DNA of 12,773 nucleotides from Nanobdellota archaeon. Lineage in GTDB: Archaea; Nanobdellota; Nanobdellia; Woesearchaeales; JAHJBD01. Below are positions 5,273 through 12,664 of this stretch, piece by piece. Position 1 is the first letter of the stretch, and each line of letters starts with the position of its first letter. The DNA lies in assembly GCA_018813725.1 (NCBI GenBank), contig JAHJBD010000161.1:1-12773 (forward strand). The letters are read 5' to 3'. A program made the position numbers and the translations under genes. The notes under the pieces were generated by a model. The model saw only the letters and a program-made list of their open reading frames with translations, was not told where the DNA came from and ran no database searches.

Positions 5273-7461
5273 AAGACTATCTCATGCTCAAAATCAGCTT
5301 CTGACTTTTCATCAAGCTTTTGATATTCTACACTCAGCGCCCTTGCTGCAGAGATGATATCTCCTCTGGCAAGCTCAAACTCAGCAAGTTCAATCTTTCC
5401 TCTGATAACAAGCGCTTTTAGTTCAGTCTTCAAGCTTAGATTCTTTTCAGATTTTGCTCTTCTTGATGTAGATACAGCATAGACAATAAGGTCACCAATC
5501 TTCTCAGTTTCTTGATCTATCTTAACCTCTTTAGGCCAAGAAGCTATATGCACGCTTTCAGCTTTCTCCTTTTCCTTAAAGAACAGTTGGTAAAGCTCTT
5601 CTGTGATATAAGGCATGATCGGCGCCATAAGTTTTATGATAGACAAAAGTGAATGATAAAGCCCGTACTGTCCAGAGATCCTTGCATCCTTTCCGCGTAA
5701 ATCAGGATTATACAGCCTGTCTTTCACGATCTCAAGATAATTGTCGCAGAAATCATGCCAAAAGAAATTTTCTACATCCTGCTTTGTCTTGGAATATTCA
5801 TAGGAATTGAAAGCCTCAGTTGAAGTCTTTATGATCTTGTTTAGCTTGCTGATTATCCATCCGTCGATTGGTTCAAGATGTTTTGGTTTCTTAAGGTCAT
5901 AATCCTCTAGGTGCATAAAGGCAAATTTTGAAGCGTTCCATATCTTAGTGATAAATTTCTCGCCAGTCACAAGATCCTTTTCCTGGAATGGGAGATCATC
6001 TCCAAGCTTTGATCCTGCTGCCCAGAACCTAAGTGAGTCTGCTGAATATTTATCTATCATCACTTGCGGTTCAACTACATTACCTTTAGACTTTGACATC
6101 TTTTTTCCATGAGGGTCCTGTGCATGCCCAGCTATCATAACATCAGCCCATGGATTTATGCCATTATGCAGCCTTGATTTTACAACAGTGTTGAAAAGCC
6201 AGAACGTGATTATATCGTGTGCCTGAGGCCTAAGTGACATAGGATATATCTTTTTTTGGATAGCCTTATCAGGTATAAGCTCAGCTGCGATCTGCGGTGT
6301 AAGTGAAGATGTTGCCCAAGTATCCATAACATCTTTTTCAGGCACAAACTCAGTGCATCCGCACTTAGGACACTTGGCTAGAGGCGCCTTATCTTTGATA
6401 GGATCAACTGGCAGCTTTTTCTTGTCAGCAAGGATGACCTCGTCACACTCTTTGCAGTACCATACAGGAAAAGGAACTCCAAAAAATCTCTGCCTCGAGA
6501 TCATCCAGTCCCATGCAAGACCCTTTACCCAGTGATCATACCTTGATTTCATATGTTTAGGATACCAATTCAGTTCAGCGCCCCATTTTAGCATATCCTC
6601 TTTCTTGTCAAGATAGCTTATGAACCACTGTTTTGCTTTCATAAACTCGATCTCAGTACCGCATCTCTCGTGCACATTTACAGCGTGCTTGATAGGCTCT
6701 TGGCTAAGGAGCAATCTTTGATCTTTCATATCCTCGATGATCATCTTTCTTGCAGTTTGGATCGACATACCCTCATACTTGCCTGCAAGCTTTGTCATCT
6801 TACCATCTGTTGATATAGCTAATTTGATAGGAAGATCATGCGCTTTTTGCCATTCCATGTCAGTCTGATCGCCAAATGTACAGCACATGACAATACCTGT
6901 ACCTTTCTCAGGATCAGCTCTAGGATCAGGCATAATAGGAACCTCAAAATCAAACAAAGGAACTTTAGCCATCTTCCCTTTATATTTCTGATACCTCGCA
7001 TCATCAGGATGATAGAATACTGCAACGCAGGCAGGAAGAAGCTCAGGCCTTGTAGTAGCGATTATAAGCTCTTCACCATCCACCTTAAACACAATATCAT
7101 TGAAGAAAGAATCAAGCTCTTTGTCCTCGCACTCAACCTGTGATATCCCAGTCTCACACTTAGGGCACCACATTGTTGGAGCATCTTTCCTATACTCAAG
7201 ACCTTTCTCATAAAGTTCGATAAAGCTTCGCTGAGATATCCTCTGTGAATGTTCATTTATAGTATCATAGAAAAGGTTAAAGTCACAGCTAAGCCCAAGC
7301 CTTTTCATATCATTAACATACTGCGGCTTAAGCTCTTTATTCACAGTCTCATAACAGATCTTTACAAACTCATCTCTAGGCATTGCTTTAGCTGAGATCT
7401 TCTTCATCTTCTCGACAAGCCTTTCTGTTGCAACACCATTGTTGTCAGTACCAAATGGATA
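5269..7461 (-). CDS. valS: Valyl-tRNA synthetase, main part (after frameshift)
   Basis: Class I synthetase charging tRNA-Val (EC 6.1.1.9), with editing of mischarged threonine. This frame resumes at YPFGTDNNGVATERLVEK just upstream of the Met at 7407 and runs through most of the enzyme. It has a zinc-type WCPKCETG, the CP1 editing motif IATTRPELLPACVAVFYHP, a second zinc cluster (WYCKECDE and CPKCGC), DVMDTWATSSLTPQ, the signature KKMSKSKGN, and a C-terminal anticodon-binding domain ending in EVKIDQETEKIGDLI and further helices. The long bacterial C-terminal coiled coil is absent, as in archaeal ValRS. Joined to the upstream part the protein would be about 806 residues, normal for the family. 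The frame from here to the stop is intact. Confidence 0.9.
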   Translation of the reverse strand, partial: YPFGTDNNGVATERLVEKMKKISAKAMPRDEFVKICYETVNKELKPQYVNDMKRLGLSCDFNLFYDTINEHSQRISQRSFIELYEKGLEYRKDAPTMWCPKCETGISQVECEDKELDSFFNDIVFKVDGEELIIATTRPELLPACVAVFYHPDDARYQKYKGKMAKVPLFDFEVPIMPDPRADPEKGTGIVMCCTFGDQTDMEWQKAHDLPIKLAISTDGKMTKLAGKYEGMSIQTARKMIIEDMKDQRLLLSQEPIKHAVNVHERCGTEIEFMKAKQWFISYLDKKEDMLKWGAELNWYPKHMKSRYDHWVKGLAWDWMISRQRFFGVPFPVWYCKECDEVILADKKKLPVDPIKDKAPLAKCPKCGCTEFVPEKDVMDTWATSSLTPQIAAELIPDKAIQKKIYPMSLRPQAHDIITFWLFNTVVKSRLHNGINPWADVMIAGHAQDPHGKKMSKSKGNVVEPQVMIDKYSADSLRFWAAGSKLGDDLPFQEKDLVTGEKFITKIWNASKFAFMHLEDYDLKKPKHLEPIDGWIISKLNKIIKTSTEAFNSYEYSKTKQDVENFFWHDFCDNYLEIVKDRLYNPDLRGKDARISGQYGLYHSLLSIIKLMAPIMPYITEELYQLFFKEKEKAESVHIASWPKEVKIDQETEKIGDLIVYAVSTSRRAKSEKNLSLKTELKALVIRGKIELAEFELARGDIISAARALSVEYQKLDEKSEADFEHEIVF

Positions 7462-7688
7462 AATACATTTCTTCCAGACATCCTTTGAAACCTTACCACA
7501 AAATCCTGCTGTGAATATGAGAACGCGTGCCCAAGGTGCATCTTACCAGAGACAGTAGGCGGAGGTGTATCTACTGAGAATATCTTTCTTTTGTCACCAG
7601 TCTTAAACTCAAACGCTTTAATATCTTCCCAGTATTTCTGCCACTTAGGTTCAGACTGTTTAGCGTCATATCTCTTGGGTAATTCCAT
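7404..7688 (-). CDS. valS: Valyl-tRNA synthetase, N-terminal part (before frameshift)
   Basis: Encodes the first 76 residues of ValRS: MELPKRYDAKQSEPKWQKYW, then the ATP-binding motif PPPTVSGKMHLGH (HIGH signature HLGH at 51-54), then FQRMSGRNVF. After Phe76 the frame leaves the family consensus and stops at 7406-7404, while the expected continuation is in the next frame. The start ATG at 7688 lies about 27 nt from the centre of a TATA box, implying a leaderless message. GAGG occurs only 2 nt before the ATG, too close to act as a normal Shine-Dalgarno site. The two frames together reconstruct a complete enzyme, so the gene is either miscalled by one base in this assembly or truly broken. Confidence 0.85.
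   Translation of the reverse strand: MELPKRYDAKQSEPKWQKYWEDIKAFEFKTGDKRKIFSVDTPPPTVSGKMHLGHAFSYSQQDFVVRFQRMSGRNVFIHLVLTTMVLQQKGLSRR
7461..7463 (-). other. Single-base deletion that frameshifts valS
   Basis: The minus strand reads AAT GTA TTT ATC CAT. The expected protein RNVF-YPFGTDNNG needs AAT GTA TTT TAT CCA. One T is missing from what should be a run of four. Loss of one base in a homopolymer is the simplest explanation. No slippery heptamer or downstream pseudoknot is evident, so programmed frameshifting is unlikely. Confidence 0.8.
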
Positions 7689-7711
7689 AACCTCAAAGAA
7701 TTAGTTATTGG

Positions 7712-7719
7712 TTTATAAA
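7712..7719 (-). promoter_or_regulatory. TATA box of valS
   Basis: The minus strand reads TTTATAAA within CATTTATAAAC, centred about 27 nt before the valS ATG. That distance places the transcript start at or within a base or two of the start codon. Confidence 0.6.
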
Positions 7720-7781
7720 TGTTTTTGGAATGTTAAGCAGGAGTAACTAAGACCATATAGGCAGACAGGTTTAAAACTTAG

Positions 7782-7793
7782 AAAAAAGAAAAA
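7782..7793 (-). terminator. T-rich tract after the unknown gene pair
   Basis: The minus strand has TTTTT-C-TTTTTT about 90 nt beyond the stop of the 357-residue gene and upstream of the valS promoter. It is a reasonable archaeal U-tract terminator separating the two minus-strand units. Confidence 0.45.
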
Positions 7794-7882
7794 GACAGCA
7801 CTGATGCCGCCTAATGTTATCAATCGACTAGTAAAAAGATATTGAGAAACATTATATTAAGCCATTAAAGTAATTCTATCAA

Positions 7883-8956
7883 CTAGATTACATCAATCTT
7901 TGCTAATCTCGCTAGTCCCACAGGGCCAGTAGGTAGAGTAGCTGAGAATGGTAAACTTGCAGAAGCATTCACAGCCCTATAGAATTTGGCAGACATCTCA
8001 TCTGTCTCAAACCCAATATTATAAGTTGTGGCGAGCGTCAAGGCTCTGTCTGAACTAAGTGAAGGATCATCTTTCATCAATTTTCTCCCGAGTTCATAAT
8101 TACACATTCTGTTAACGTCAAATATCTTTACCCCAGGCAGGATATCCTTGATAAGTTCATCAAGTTCTGCTCTAAGTTTAGTAAGTGATTGATATGCAGT
8201 TCCCTCACCAATATAATGAAGTGAAACATAATTATATCTTTGATTCCTGCTGACAATCTCATTAAGTTGTTTGAGCCCTTCAGCCTCAGCCTCTTGCTCA
8301 GCAGATGACATCTGTTTTCTTGTATGCATAGGCAGCTCAACACTATACATAGTAGCAAAATACTCAGTCTTTCCATCTCTTTCAAGAGCATCGTTAGTAA
8401 AACAGTGATATCTATTCGCCACAAAAGCCACATTACTTAGTGCAGAAAGTATCTGATCCTTCTCGCTGCCTCTAAACACACCTGAACCTACAAAACCTGG
8501 ATAGGCAGTAACCTGGACAACTGTCCTTGCATTATCAAGATAATCAGCCCTAAAACTATCATCAGAAAAAGGCCCGCCTCTCAAACTCTGATAAACCTGC
8601 TCAAACGTAATATCCCCATGGACAGGAGCATCAACTCGACTAACTTTAAATTCTATTGGTGTAACAATCTCATCCAACTTTAGATCATAATCAACTATAT
8701 CATCAACAGTCCTGCAATCATCAGGTACAAGATCTGCTTTTTGCTCAAATGTAGGTTTTTTCCCAGTCAACCAGCTTTTCACAGAAACAGTCTCAGCATC
8801 TTCTAACTTTCCACCATTTGCTATCAAGCTAGCTATAACTTTTTGTGGTGGCATATCAGTAACAAGATAATACCTTTGAGCAAATTTGTCTTTAACTGAC
8901 ATGATGATATTAGTAGGATAAGGCCATTTATAAACCTTTCTATTTTTACTACCCAT
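7883..8956 (-). CDS. Hypothetical protein, 357 residues
   Basis: I do not recognise this protein. It has no membrane segment, signal peptide or metal-binding cysteine cluster. It is soluble-looking and acidic, with a helix-prone stretch SSAEQEAEAEGLKQLNEIV (217-235) and another, LTKLRAELDELIKDIL (258-273). The middle (140-215) looks beta-rich, including ARTVVQVTAYPGFVGSGVF and TEYFATMYSVELPMHT. Its ATG overlaps the last 8 nt of the upstream 118-residue gene (ATGGGTAG), which suggests translational coupling and a shared function. A second possible start is Met19 at 8902, which has a TATA box about 28 nt upstream; that would give a 339-residue protein from a leaderless message. The residues before Met19 (MGSKNRKVYKWPYPTNII) have no recognisable feature that would favour either start. 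Confidence 0.75.
   Translation of the reverse strand: MGSKNRKVYKWPYPTNIIMSVKDKFAQRYYLVTDMPPQKVIASLIANGGKLEDAETVSVKSWLTGKKPTFEQKADLVPDDCRTVDDIVDYDLKLDEIVTPIEFKVSRVDAPVHGDITFEQVYQSLRGGPFSDDSFRADYLDNARTVVQVTAYPGFVGSGVFRGSEKDQILSALSNVAFVANRYHCFTNDALERDGKTEYFATMYSVELPMHTRKQMSSAEQEAEAEGLKQLNEIVSRNQRYNYVSLHYIGEGTAYQSLTKLRAELDELIKDILPGVKIFDVNRMCNYELGRKLMKDDPSLSSDRALTLATTYNIGFETDEMSAKFYRAVNASASLPFSATLPTGPVGLARLAKIDVI
8927..8934 (-). promoter_or_regulatory. Possible internal TATA box for the 357-residue gene
   Basis: The minus strand reads TTTATAAA, the same octamer as the valS, ssb and tRNA-Phe boxes. It lies inside the long version of the coding region and about 28 nt before the internal ATG at 8902. 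It may be chance in AT-rich DNA. Confidence 0.35.
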
Positions 8957-9305
8957 TAGTGGTTATAGTTCTTCCTGTAACCTTTTCATAAGCCCTAACG
9001 CTAGTATACAAGTTCCTAAAATAATTTACAACTGCATCAGGAGCTGCAATGCCAAGAAGGCTTTTCCGATACATAGATTCAGCCAGATTACCAAGCCTGG
9101 CTACTGGCGGAAAATGATCAACACCGTCAAGCAAGACTGCATCAAGGTCAGCAGGAAGGGATTGACGCAAACCTTCACTGTGCTTTTTCAAGACAGTCGC
9201 AGATCCAAATACCATCGACCGCATATAAAGATAACCTGAACTAATTAAAGCATCAAGAAATATCTTAGCATTATCCATTGCACTCAAATGTTCAGAGTAG
9301 CCCAT
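8949..9305 (-). CDS. Hypothetical protein, possible nucleotidyltransferase fold
   Basis: Not recognised with certainty. The 118-residue product contains SMVFGSATVLKKHSEGLRQ followed by LPADLDAVLL. Gly34-Ser35 followed by Asp53-Leu-Asp55 on a hydrophobic strand recalls the hG[GS]...Dh[DE]h signature of the polymerase-beta-type nucleotidyltransferase superfamily. The 17 residues between the two halves are more than usual, and no third catalytic acid is obvious, so this is a suggestion only. The ATG at 9305 has no Shine-Dalgarno site but has a TATA-like element about 24 nt upstream, fitting a leaderless start. It is divergent from rfcL and overlaps the 357-residue gene by 8 nt. The partnership of a small NTase-like protein with an unknown partner resembles two-gene modules, but no toxin or antitoxin signature is visible. 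Confidence 0.65.
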   Translation of the reverse strand: MGYSEHLSAMDNAKIFLDALISSGYLYMRSMVFGSATVLKKHSEGLRQSLPADLDAVLLDGVDHFPPVARLGNLAESMYRKSLLGIAAPDAVVNYFRNLYTSVRAYEKVTGRTITTNG

Positions 9306-9325
9306 ATTATCAAAGAATTAAACAT

Positions 9326-9333
9326 ATATTAAA
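9326..9333 (-). promoter_or_regulatory. TATA-like element of the 118-residue gene
   Basis: The minus strand reads TTTAATAT in an AT-rich run, centred about 24 nt before the ATG at 9305. It is somewhat closer than the other leaderless promoters in the window. Confidence 0.4.
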
Positions 9334-9348
9334 AACTTAATCAAAATC

Positions 9349-9356
9349 TTAATAAA
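9349..9356 (+). promoter_or_regulatory. TATA-like element of rfcL
   Basis: TTAATAAA centred about 26 nt before the rfcL ATG. No Shine-Dalgarno site lies between, so the message is probably leaderless. It shares a 73-bp divergent spacer with the minus-strand promoter at 9326-9333. Confidence 0.45.
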
Positions 9357-9378
9357 GACGCATACCCTACCACGATAT

Positions 9379-10584
9379 ATGATTCCTTATACAAAAAAGT
9401 ACCTTCCAAAGACAGCCAAAGATGTAGTTGGACAAAAAGAAGCACTAAAGCTGCTCACAGATTTTATCACAAGCTATAAAAAACAAAAAAAGAAAGCAGT
9501 TCTGTCTTACGGCCCTACAGGGATTGGCAAGACCTCTGCAGTATATGCGATTGCAAATGACAATAATCTAGAGGTTGTAGAAGTCAATGCTTCTGATTTC
9601 AGGAACAAAGAACAGATAAGCATGAAAGTAGGCGGCGCAGTAAAGCAGATGTCTTTGTTCTCTAAAGGAAAAGTCATACTGGTAGACGAAGTAGACGGAT
9701 TATCAGGCACAAAAGATAGGGGAGGTATTCCTGAAATAATAAGCATCTTAGAAGAATCAACATTCCCGATAATCCTTACAGCTACAAACCCATGGGACAA
9801 CAAGTTTTCAAGCCTAAGGAAAAAATGCATGCTGGTCCAGTTCGAGCCCATAGGAATCCAAGAGATTACACAAAAGCTAGAACAGATATGTAAAGCAGAA
9901 AATATTAAGTACAGCGAAGACGTTTTAAAACGCCTGGCAAGAAGATCAGCCGGCGACCTAAGAGCAGCTATAAACGATATCCAGACCCTTACCATGCTTA
10001 CAGGATCGCTTGAAAAAGACAGCCTTGATGAATTAGGCGAAAGAGAAAGGACAGACACGATAATCAACGGCCTTTTGAAGATATTTAAGACAACAGACCC
10101 AAAAGTTGCGTTGTCAGCATTTGAATATGTTAATGAAGACTTAGACCAGCAGCTTTTATGGATAGACAAGAACCTTCCTATGGAATACACTAAGCCAGAA
10201 GATCTGGCAAGAGCTTATGACAAACTATCAAAAGCAGACATATTCCAAAGAAGGATTAGAAGATGGCAGCATTGGAGATTCTTGGTCTACATCAACGCAT
10301 TAATCACAGCAGGTATAGCAGTGTCTAAAGACAAGAAGTATGATAAGTATGTAGAATACAAGCCAACAGACAGAATATTAAAATTATGGTGGGCAAAGCA
10401 GAAGTCTATGAAGAAAAAAGCCATTGCAGAAAGGATCGCTGAAAAGACCCACTGCTCTGTTAAGTCAGCCATAAAAAACATTGATTACTTCCAGACCATA
10501 TTCAAAAACAACAAAGATATGGCGAGAGGTATAGCTCATCAATTAGATCTGGATAAGGAGCAGGTTGCTTGGTTAAGTAAATAA
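9379..10584 (+). CDS. rfcL: Replication factor C large subunit
   Basis: The large subunit of the clamp loader, an AAA+ ATPase that with RFC small subunits opens PCNA and places it at primer ends. Walker A is GPTGIGKT (45-52, Lys51). NASDFRNKEQI (70-80) is the RFC box typical of large subunits. Walker B is VILVDEVDG (Asp103-Glu104). Sensor 1 is LTATN (133-137). Sensor 2 is SAGDLRAAINDIQ (190-202). The collar region includes DIFQRRIRRWQHWRFLVYIN near 290-310. At 401 residues it is short; many archaeal RFC-L proteins reach about 470-500 with a charged tail ending in a PCNA-interacting motif, which I do not see here. Some archaeal versions are of similar size. The small subunit is not in the window. 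It lies 62 bp upstream of glyS. Confidence 0.95.
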   Translation: MIPYTKKYLPKTAKDVVGQKEALKLLTDFITSYKKQKKKAVLSYGPTGIGKTSAVYAIANDNNLEVVEVNASDFRNKEQISMKVGGAVKQMSLFSKGKVILVDEVDGLSGTKDRGGIPEIISILEESTFPIILTATNPWDNKFSSLRKKCMLVQFEPIGIQEITQKLEQICKAENIKYSEDVLKRLARRSAGDLRAAINDIQTLTMLTGSLEKDSLDELGERERTDTIINGLLKIFKTTDPKVALSAFEYVNEDLDQQLLWIDKNLPMEYTKPEDLARAYDKLSKADIFQRRIRRWQHWRFLVYINALITAGIAVSKDKKYDKYVEYKPTDRILKLWWAKQKSMKKKAIAERIAEKTHCSVKSAIKNIDYFQTIFKNNKDMARGIAHQLDLDKEQVAWLSK

Positions 10585-10616
10585 TATTAAAAATTTTGAC
10601 CCTATTTTCAATAAAC

Positions 10617-10624
10617 TATTTAAA
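10617..10624 (+). promoter_or_regulatory. TATA box of glyS
   Basis: TATTTAAA centred about 26 nt before the ATG at 10647, supporting a leaderless start there and arguing against the upstream in-frame TTG at 10596, which would place the box inside the gene. Confidence 0.55.
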
Positions 10625-10646
10625 CTCTTATTCTAAACCAAAGATT

Positions 10647-12137
10647 ATGGCACTAACAATAGAAGACATGGCAATTTTCTGTAAAAAGAAGGGTTTTATA
10701 TTTCCAAACAGTGAGATCTATGGTGGTATTGCAGGTTTCTTTGACTATGGGCCGTTAGGTGTTGAATTAAAAAACAACATCAAGCAGTCATGGTGGAAGA
10801 CTTTTGTACAAGACCGAGATGATGTTGTAGGTATAGACGGCACAACAATAACCCATCCAAAAGTATGGAAAGCATCAGGCCATGTTGACTGTTTTGGCGA
10901 CATAATGCTAGAATGCACCAAATGCAAAGAGCGTTTCAGAGGCGACCACCTTATACAAGATGTTCTTAAGATACAAGCAGACGGACTTTCAAAAGAAGAT
11001 ATTGACAAGTTAGTGATAGAGAACAAGATCCATTGTACAAAATGCAAATCACCATTAGGCCCAGCACATGAGTTCAACCTTATGTTCACGACACAAGTAG
11101 GCCCAGTAGTAACAGAAGAATCAAAAACATACCTAAGGCCAGAGACCGCCCAGCTTATTTTCGCAGACTTCAAGGCTGTTATGGATACCTCAAGACAAAA
11201 GCTGCCGTTTGGTATTGCACAGTCAGGAAGAGCATACAGGAACGAGATAAGCCCAAGAGACTTCCTTTTCAGAAGCAGAGAATTTGAACAGATGGAGATA
11301 GAATTCTTCATCCATCCAAAAGAGACCAAATGCGCACTGTTGTCAAAAGAAGACCTTGACTTTGAGTTCCAGATACTTACGCAAGATAACCAAGAAAAGA
11401 ACCAATCACATTCCAAGATCAAAGCCAAAGACATGATCAAGAACAAGGTTGCTGGCGAATGGCACGTATACTGGCTAAGACAAGTATACCAATGGTTCAT
11501 CGATATGGGCATAAAAAAGGAAAACCTTAGATTAAGAGAGCATCTTAAAGATGAATTAGCGCATTACAGCAGCGCATGCTTTGACATCGAATACCAATTC
11601 CCATCTGGCTGGAAAGAGATACACGGCAACGCAAACAGGGGCCAGTTTGATCTTCAGCAGCATGAGAAAGTTTCAAAGAAAAGCATGGCAATATTTGACG
11701 AAGCCACGCAAGAGAAAGTTATACCAAGAGTGATTGAACCTTCACAAGGAACTGACAGGGCATTTCTCGCAGTGATGTTTGATGCATATGAAGATGACAA
11801 GGAAAGGGGCAACATCGTATTAAAGCTCAGCCCAAGACTTTCCCCGATTAAGGTCGCAGTATTACCACTAGTAAATAAGTTGGAAGATGAAGCAAAACGG
11901 ATCTACAACCTGTTAAAGAAAGAATTCACCTGCATATATGATAGGTCAGGTTCAGTAGGTAGAAGATATGCAAGAGCTGACGAGATAGGCATACCATATT
12001 GCATCACTGTTGATTTTGAGGGTAAAGATGACAAGACAGTCACTATAAGATACAGAGATAACACAAAACAGGTCAGGGTTAAGATAGATGATCTGATAGA
12101 TACAATCAACAACATGATTAAAGGAAAATATTTATAA
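10647..12137 (+). CDS. glyS: Glycyl-tRNA synthetase, alpha2 type
   Basis: Class II synthetase charging tRNA-Gly (EC 6.1.1.14), homodimeric in this family. The 496-residue product starts at MALTIEDMAIFCKKKGFIFP. GGIAGFFDYGPLGVELKNNI (27-45) includes motif 1 and the glycine-binding region. Two CTKC pairs (Cys90/Cys93 and Cys130/Cys133) suggest a zinc-stabilised insert. YLRPETAQ (162-169) is a GlyRS signature. Motif 2 is SGRAYRNEISPRDFLFRSREF (193-213). Motif 3 is VIEPSQGTDRAFLAVM with Arg371. The anticodon-binding domain runs from about 400 to 490. I rejected an upstream TTG start that would add 17 residues before the conserved N-terminus. The stop codon lies inside the TATA box of the next gene. 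No frameshift or missing motif. Confidence 0.96.
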   Translation: MALTIEDMAIFCKKKGFIFPNSEIYGGIAGFFDYGPLGVELKNNIKQSWWKTFVQDRDDVVGIDGTTITHPKVWKASGHVDCFGDIMLECTKCKERFRGDHLIQDVLKIQADGLSKEDIDKLVIENKIHCTKCKSPLGPAHEFNLMFTTQVGPVVTEESKTYLRPETAQLIFADFKAVMDTSRQKLPFGIAQSGRAYRNEISPRDFLFRSREFEQMEIEFFIHPKETKCALLSKEDLDFEFQILTQDNQEKNQSHSKIKAKDMIKNKVAGEWHVYWLRQVYQWFIDMGIKKENLRLREHLKDELAHYSSACFDIEYQFPSGWKEIHGNANRGQFDLQQHEKVSKKSMAIFDEATQEKVIPRVIEPSQGTDRAFLAVMFDAYEDDKERGNIVLKLSPRLSPIKVAVLPLVNKLEDEAKRIYNLLKKEFTCIYDRSGSVGRRYARADEIGIPYCITVDFEGKDDKTVTIRYRDNTKQVRVKIDDLIDTINNMIKGKYL

Positions 12138-12138
12138 A
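12131..12138 (+). promoter_or_regulatory. TATA box of the ssb gene, overlapping the glyS stop
   Basis: TTTATAAA contains the last Leu codon (TTA) and the stop (TAA) of glyS. It is centred about 26 nt before the ATG at 12161 and implies a leaderless message separate from glyS. Confidence 0.6.
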
Positions 12139-12160
12139 CTGAATTTCACTACTAGTTACA

Positions 12161-12598
12161 ATGCAAGTCAAAGATTTACAGGCAAGACAAGGGAAAGTTG
12201 AGATTGTTCTAGAGATTGCTGAAAAAGGCGAAGTAAGGGAATTTGAAAAGTTCGGCAAAAAAGGTAAAGTCTGCAGCTGCAAGGCAAAAGACGATACAGG
12301 CAACATTATTCTCTCTTTGTGGAACGAACAAGTAGATAAGATTAAGGTTGGTGACAAGGTAAAAGTCACTAATGGTTATGTAGGTGAATGGCAGGGAGAA
12401 AAACAGCTATCCACAGGAAAATTCGGCACACTAGAGGTCCTTGAAGCTGAAGACGAACCAGTTTATACCAATGTTCCTCCGGAACAAAGGCCAGAAGCAG
12501 ATCTCGGCTCAGAGATACCTCAGATGAAAGATTTCCCTAACCTTGATGTTGATGAGCTTTCTGATGATGTAGTCAAGGACGAAGAGTATATAGGATAA
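12161..12598 (+). CDS. Single OB-fold ssDNA-binding protein (Sso-SSB/RPA-like)
   Basis: Probably coats single-stranded DNA during replication and repair. The 145 residues carry one OB fold (about 2-96), with KVCSCKAKDDTGNIILSLWNEQ (36-57, the DxTG turn followed by the hydrophobic strand and Trp54), then KIKVGDKVKVTNGYVGEWQGEKQLSTGKFGTLEVLE, matching the pattern of Sulfolobus SSB. A Pro-rich linker (about 100-120) leads to an acidic tail with DFPNLDVDELSDDVVKDEEY. That tail recalls the partner-binding acidic ends of bacterial and crenarchaeal SSBs. The family also includes RNA-binding OB proteins, so the nucleic acid is inferred. The ATG is set by the TATA box spacing; no Shine-Dalgarno site is present. 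Confidence 0.82.
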   Translation: MQVKDLQARQGKVEIVLEIAEKGEVREFEKFGKKGKVCSCKAKDDTGNIILSLWNEQVDKIKVGDKVKVTNGYVGEWQGEKQLSTGKFGTLEVLEAEDEPVYTNVPPEQRPEADLGSEIPQMKDFPNLDVDELSDDVVKDEEYIG

Positions 12599-12619
12599 AT
12601 TTTCCATAATTTAAAAACA

Positions 12620-12627
12620 TTTATAAA
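12620..12627 (+). promoter_or_regulatory. TATA box of tRNA-Phe
   Basis: TTTATAAA within CATTTATAAAC predicts transcription from about 12650, some 15 nt before the tRNA. The same 11-mer core is found at the valS promoter. Confidence 0.55.
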
Positions 12628-12664
12628 CAGTTTATTAATTCTAATATCCAAGTTTGAGACAGTT

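Noticed and set aside
7455..7470. Programmed -1 frameshifting in valS
   Set aside because: The shift point (GTA TTT ATC) is not a slippery heptamer and I see no stimulatory structure; a homopolymer deletion is simpler.
9507..10190. A 227-codon open frame on the minus strand inside rfcL
   Set aside because: Antisense shadow of the AAA+ domain; no ribosome binding site or promoter.
10596..10646. TTG at 10596 as the glyS start
   Set aside because: It precedes the TATA box, and the added residues are unlike GlyRS; the ATG at 10647 begins the conserved N-terminus.
10745..11512. A 255-codon open frame on the minus strand inside glyS
   Set aside because: Antisense shadow of GlyRS with no start signal and a low-complexity hydrophobic translation.
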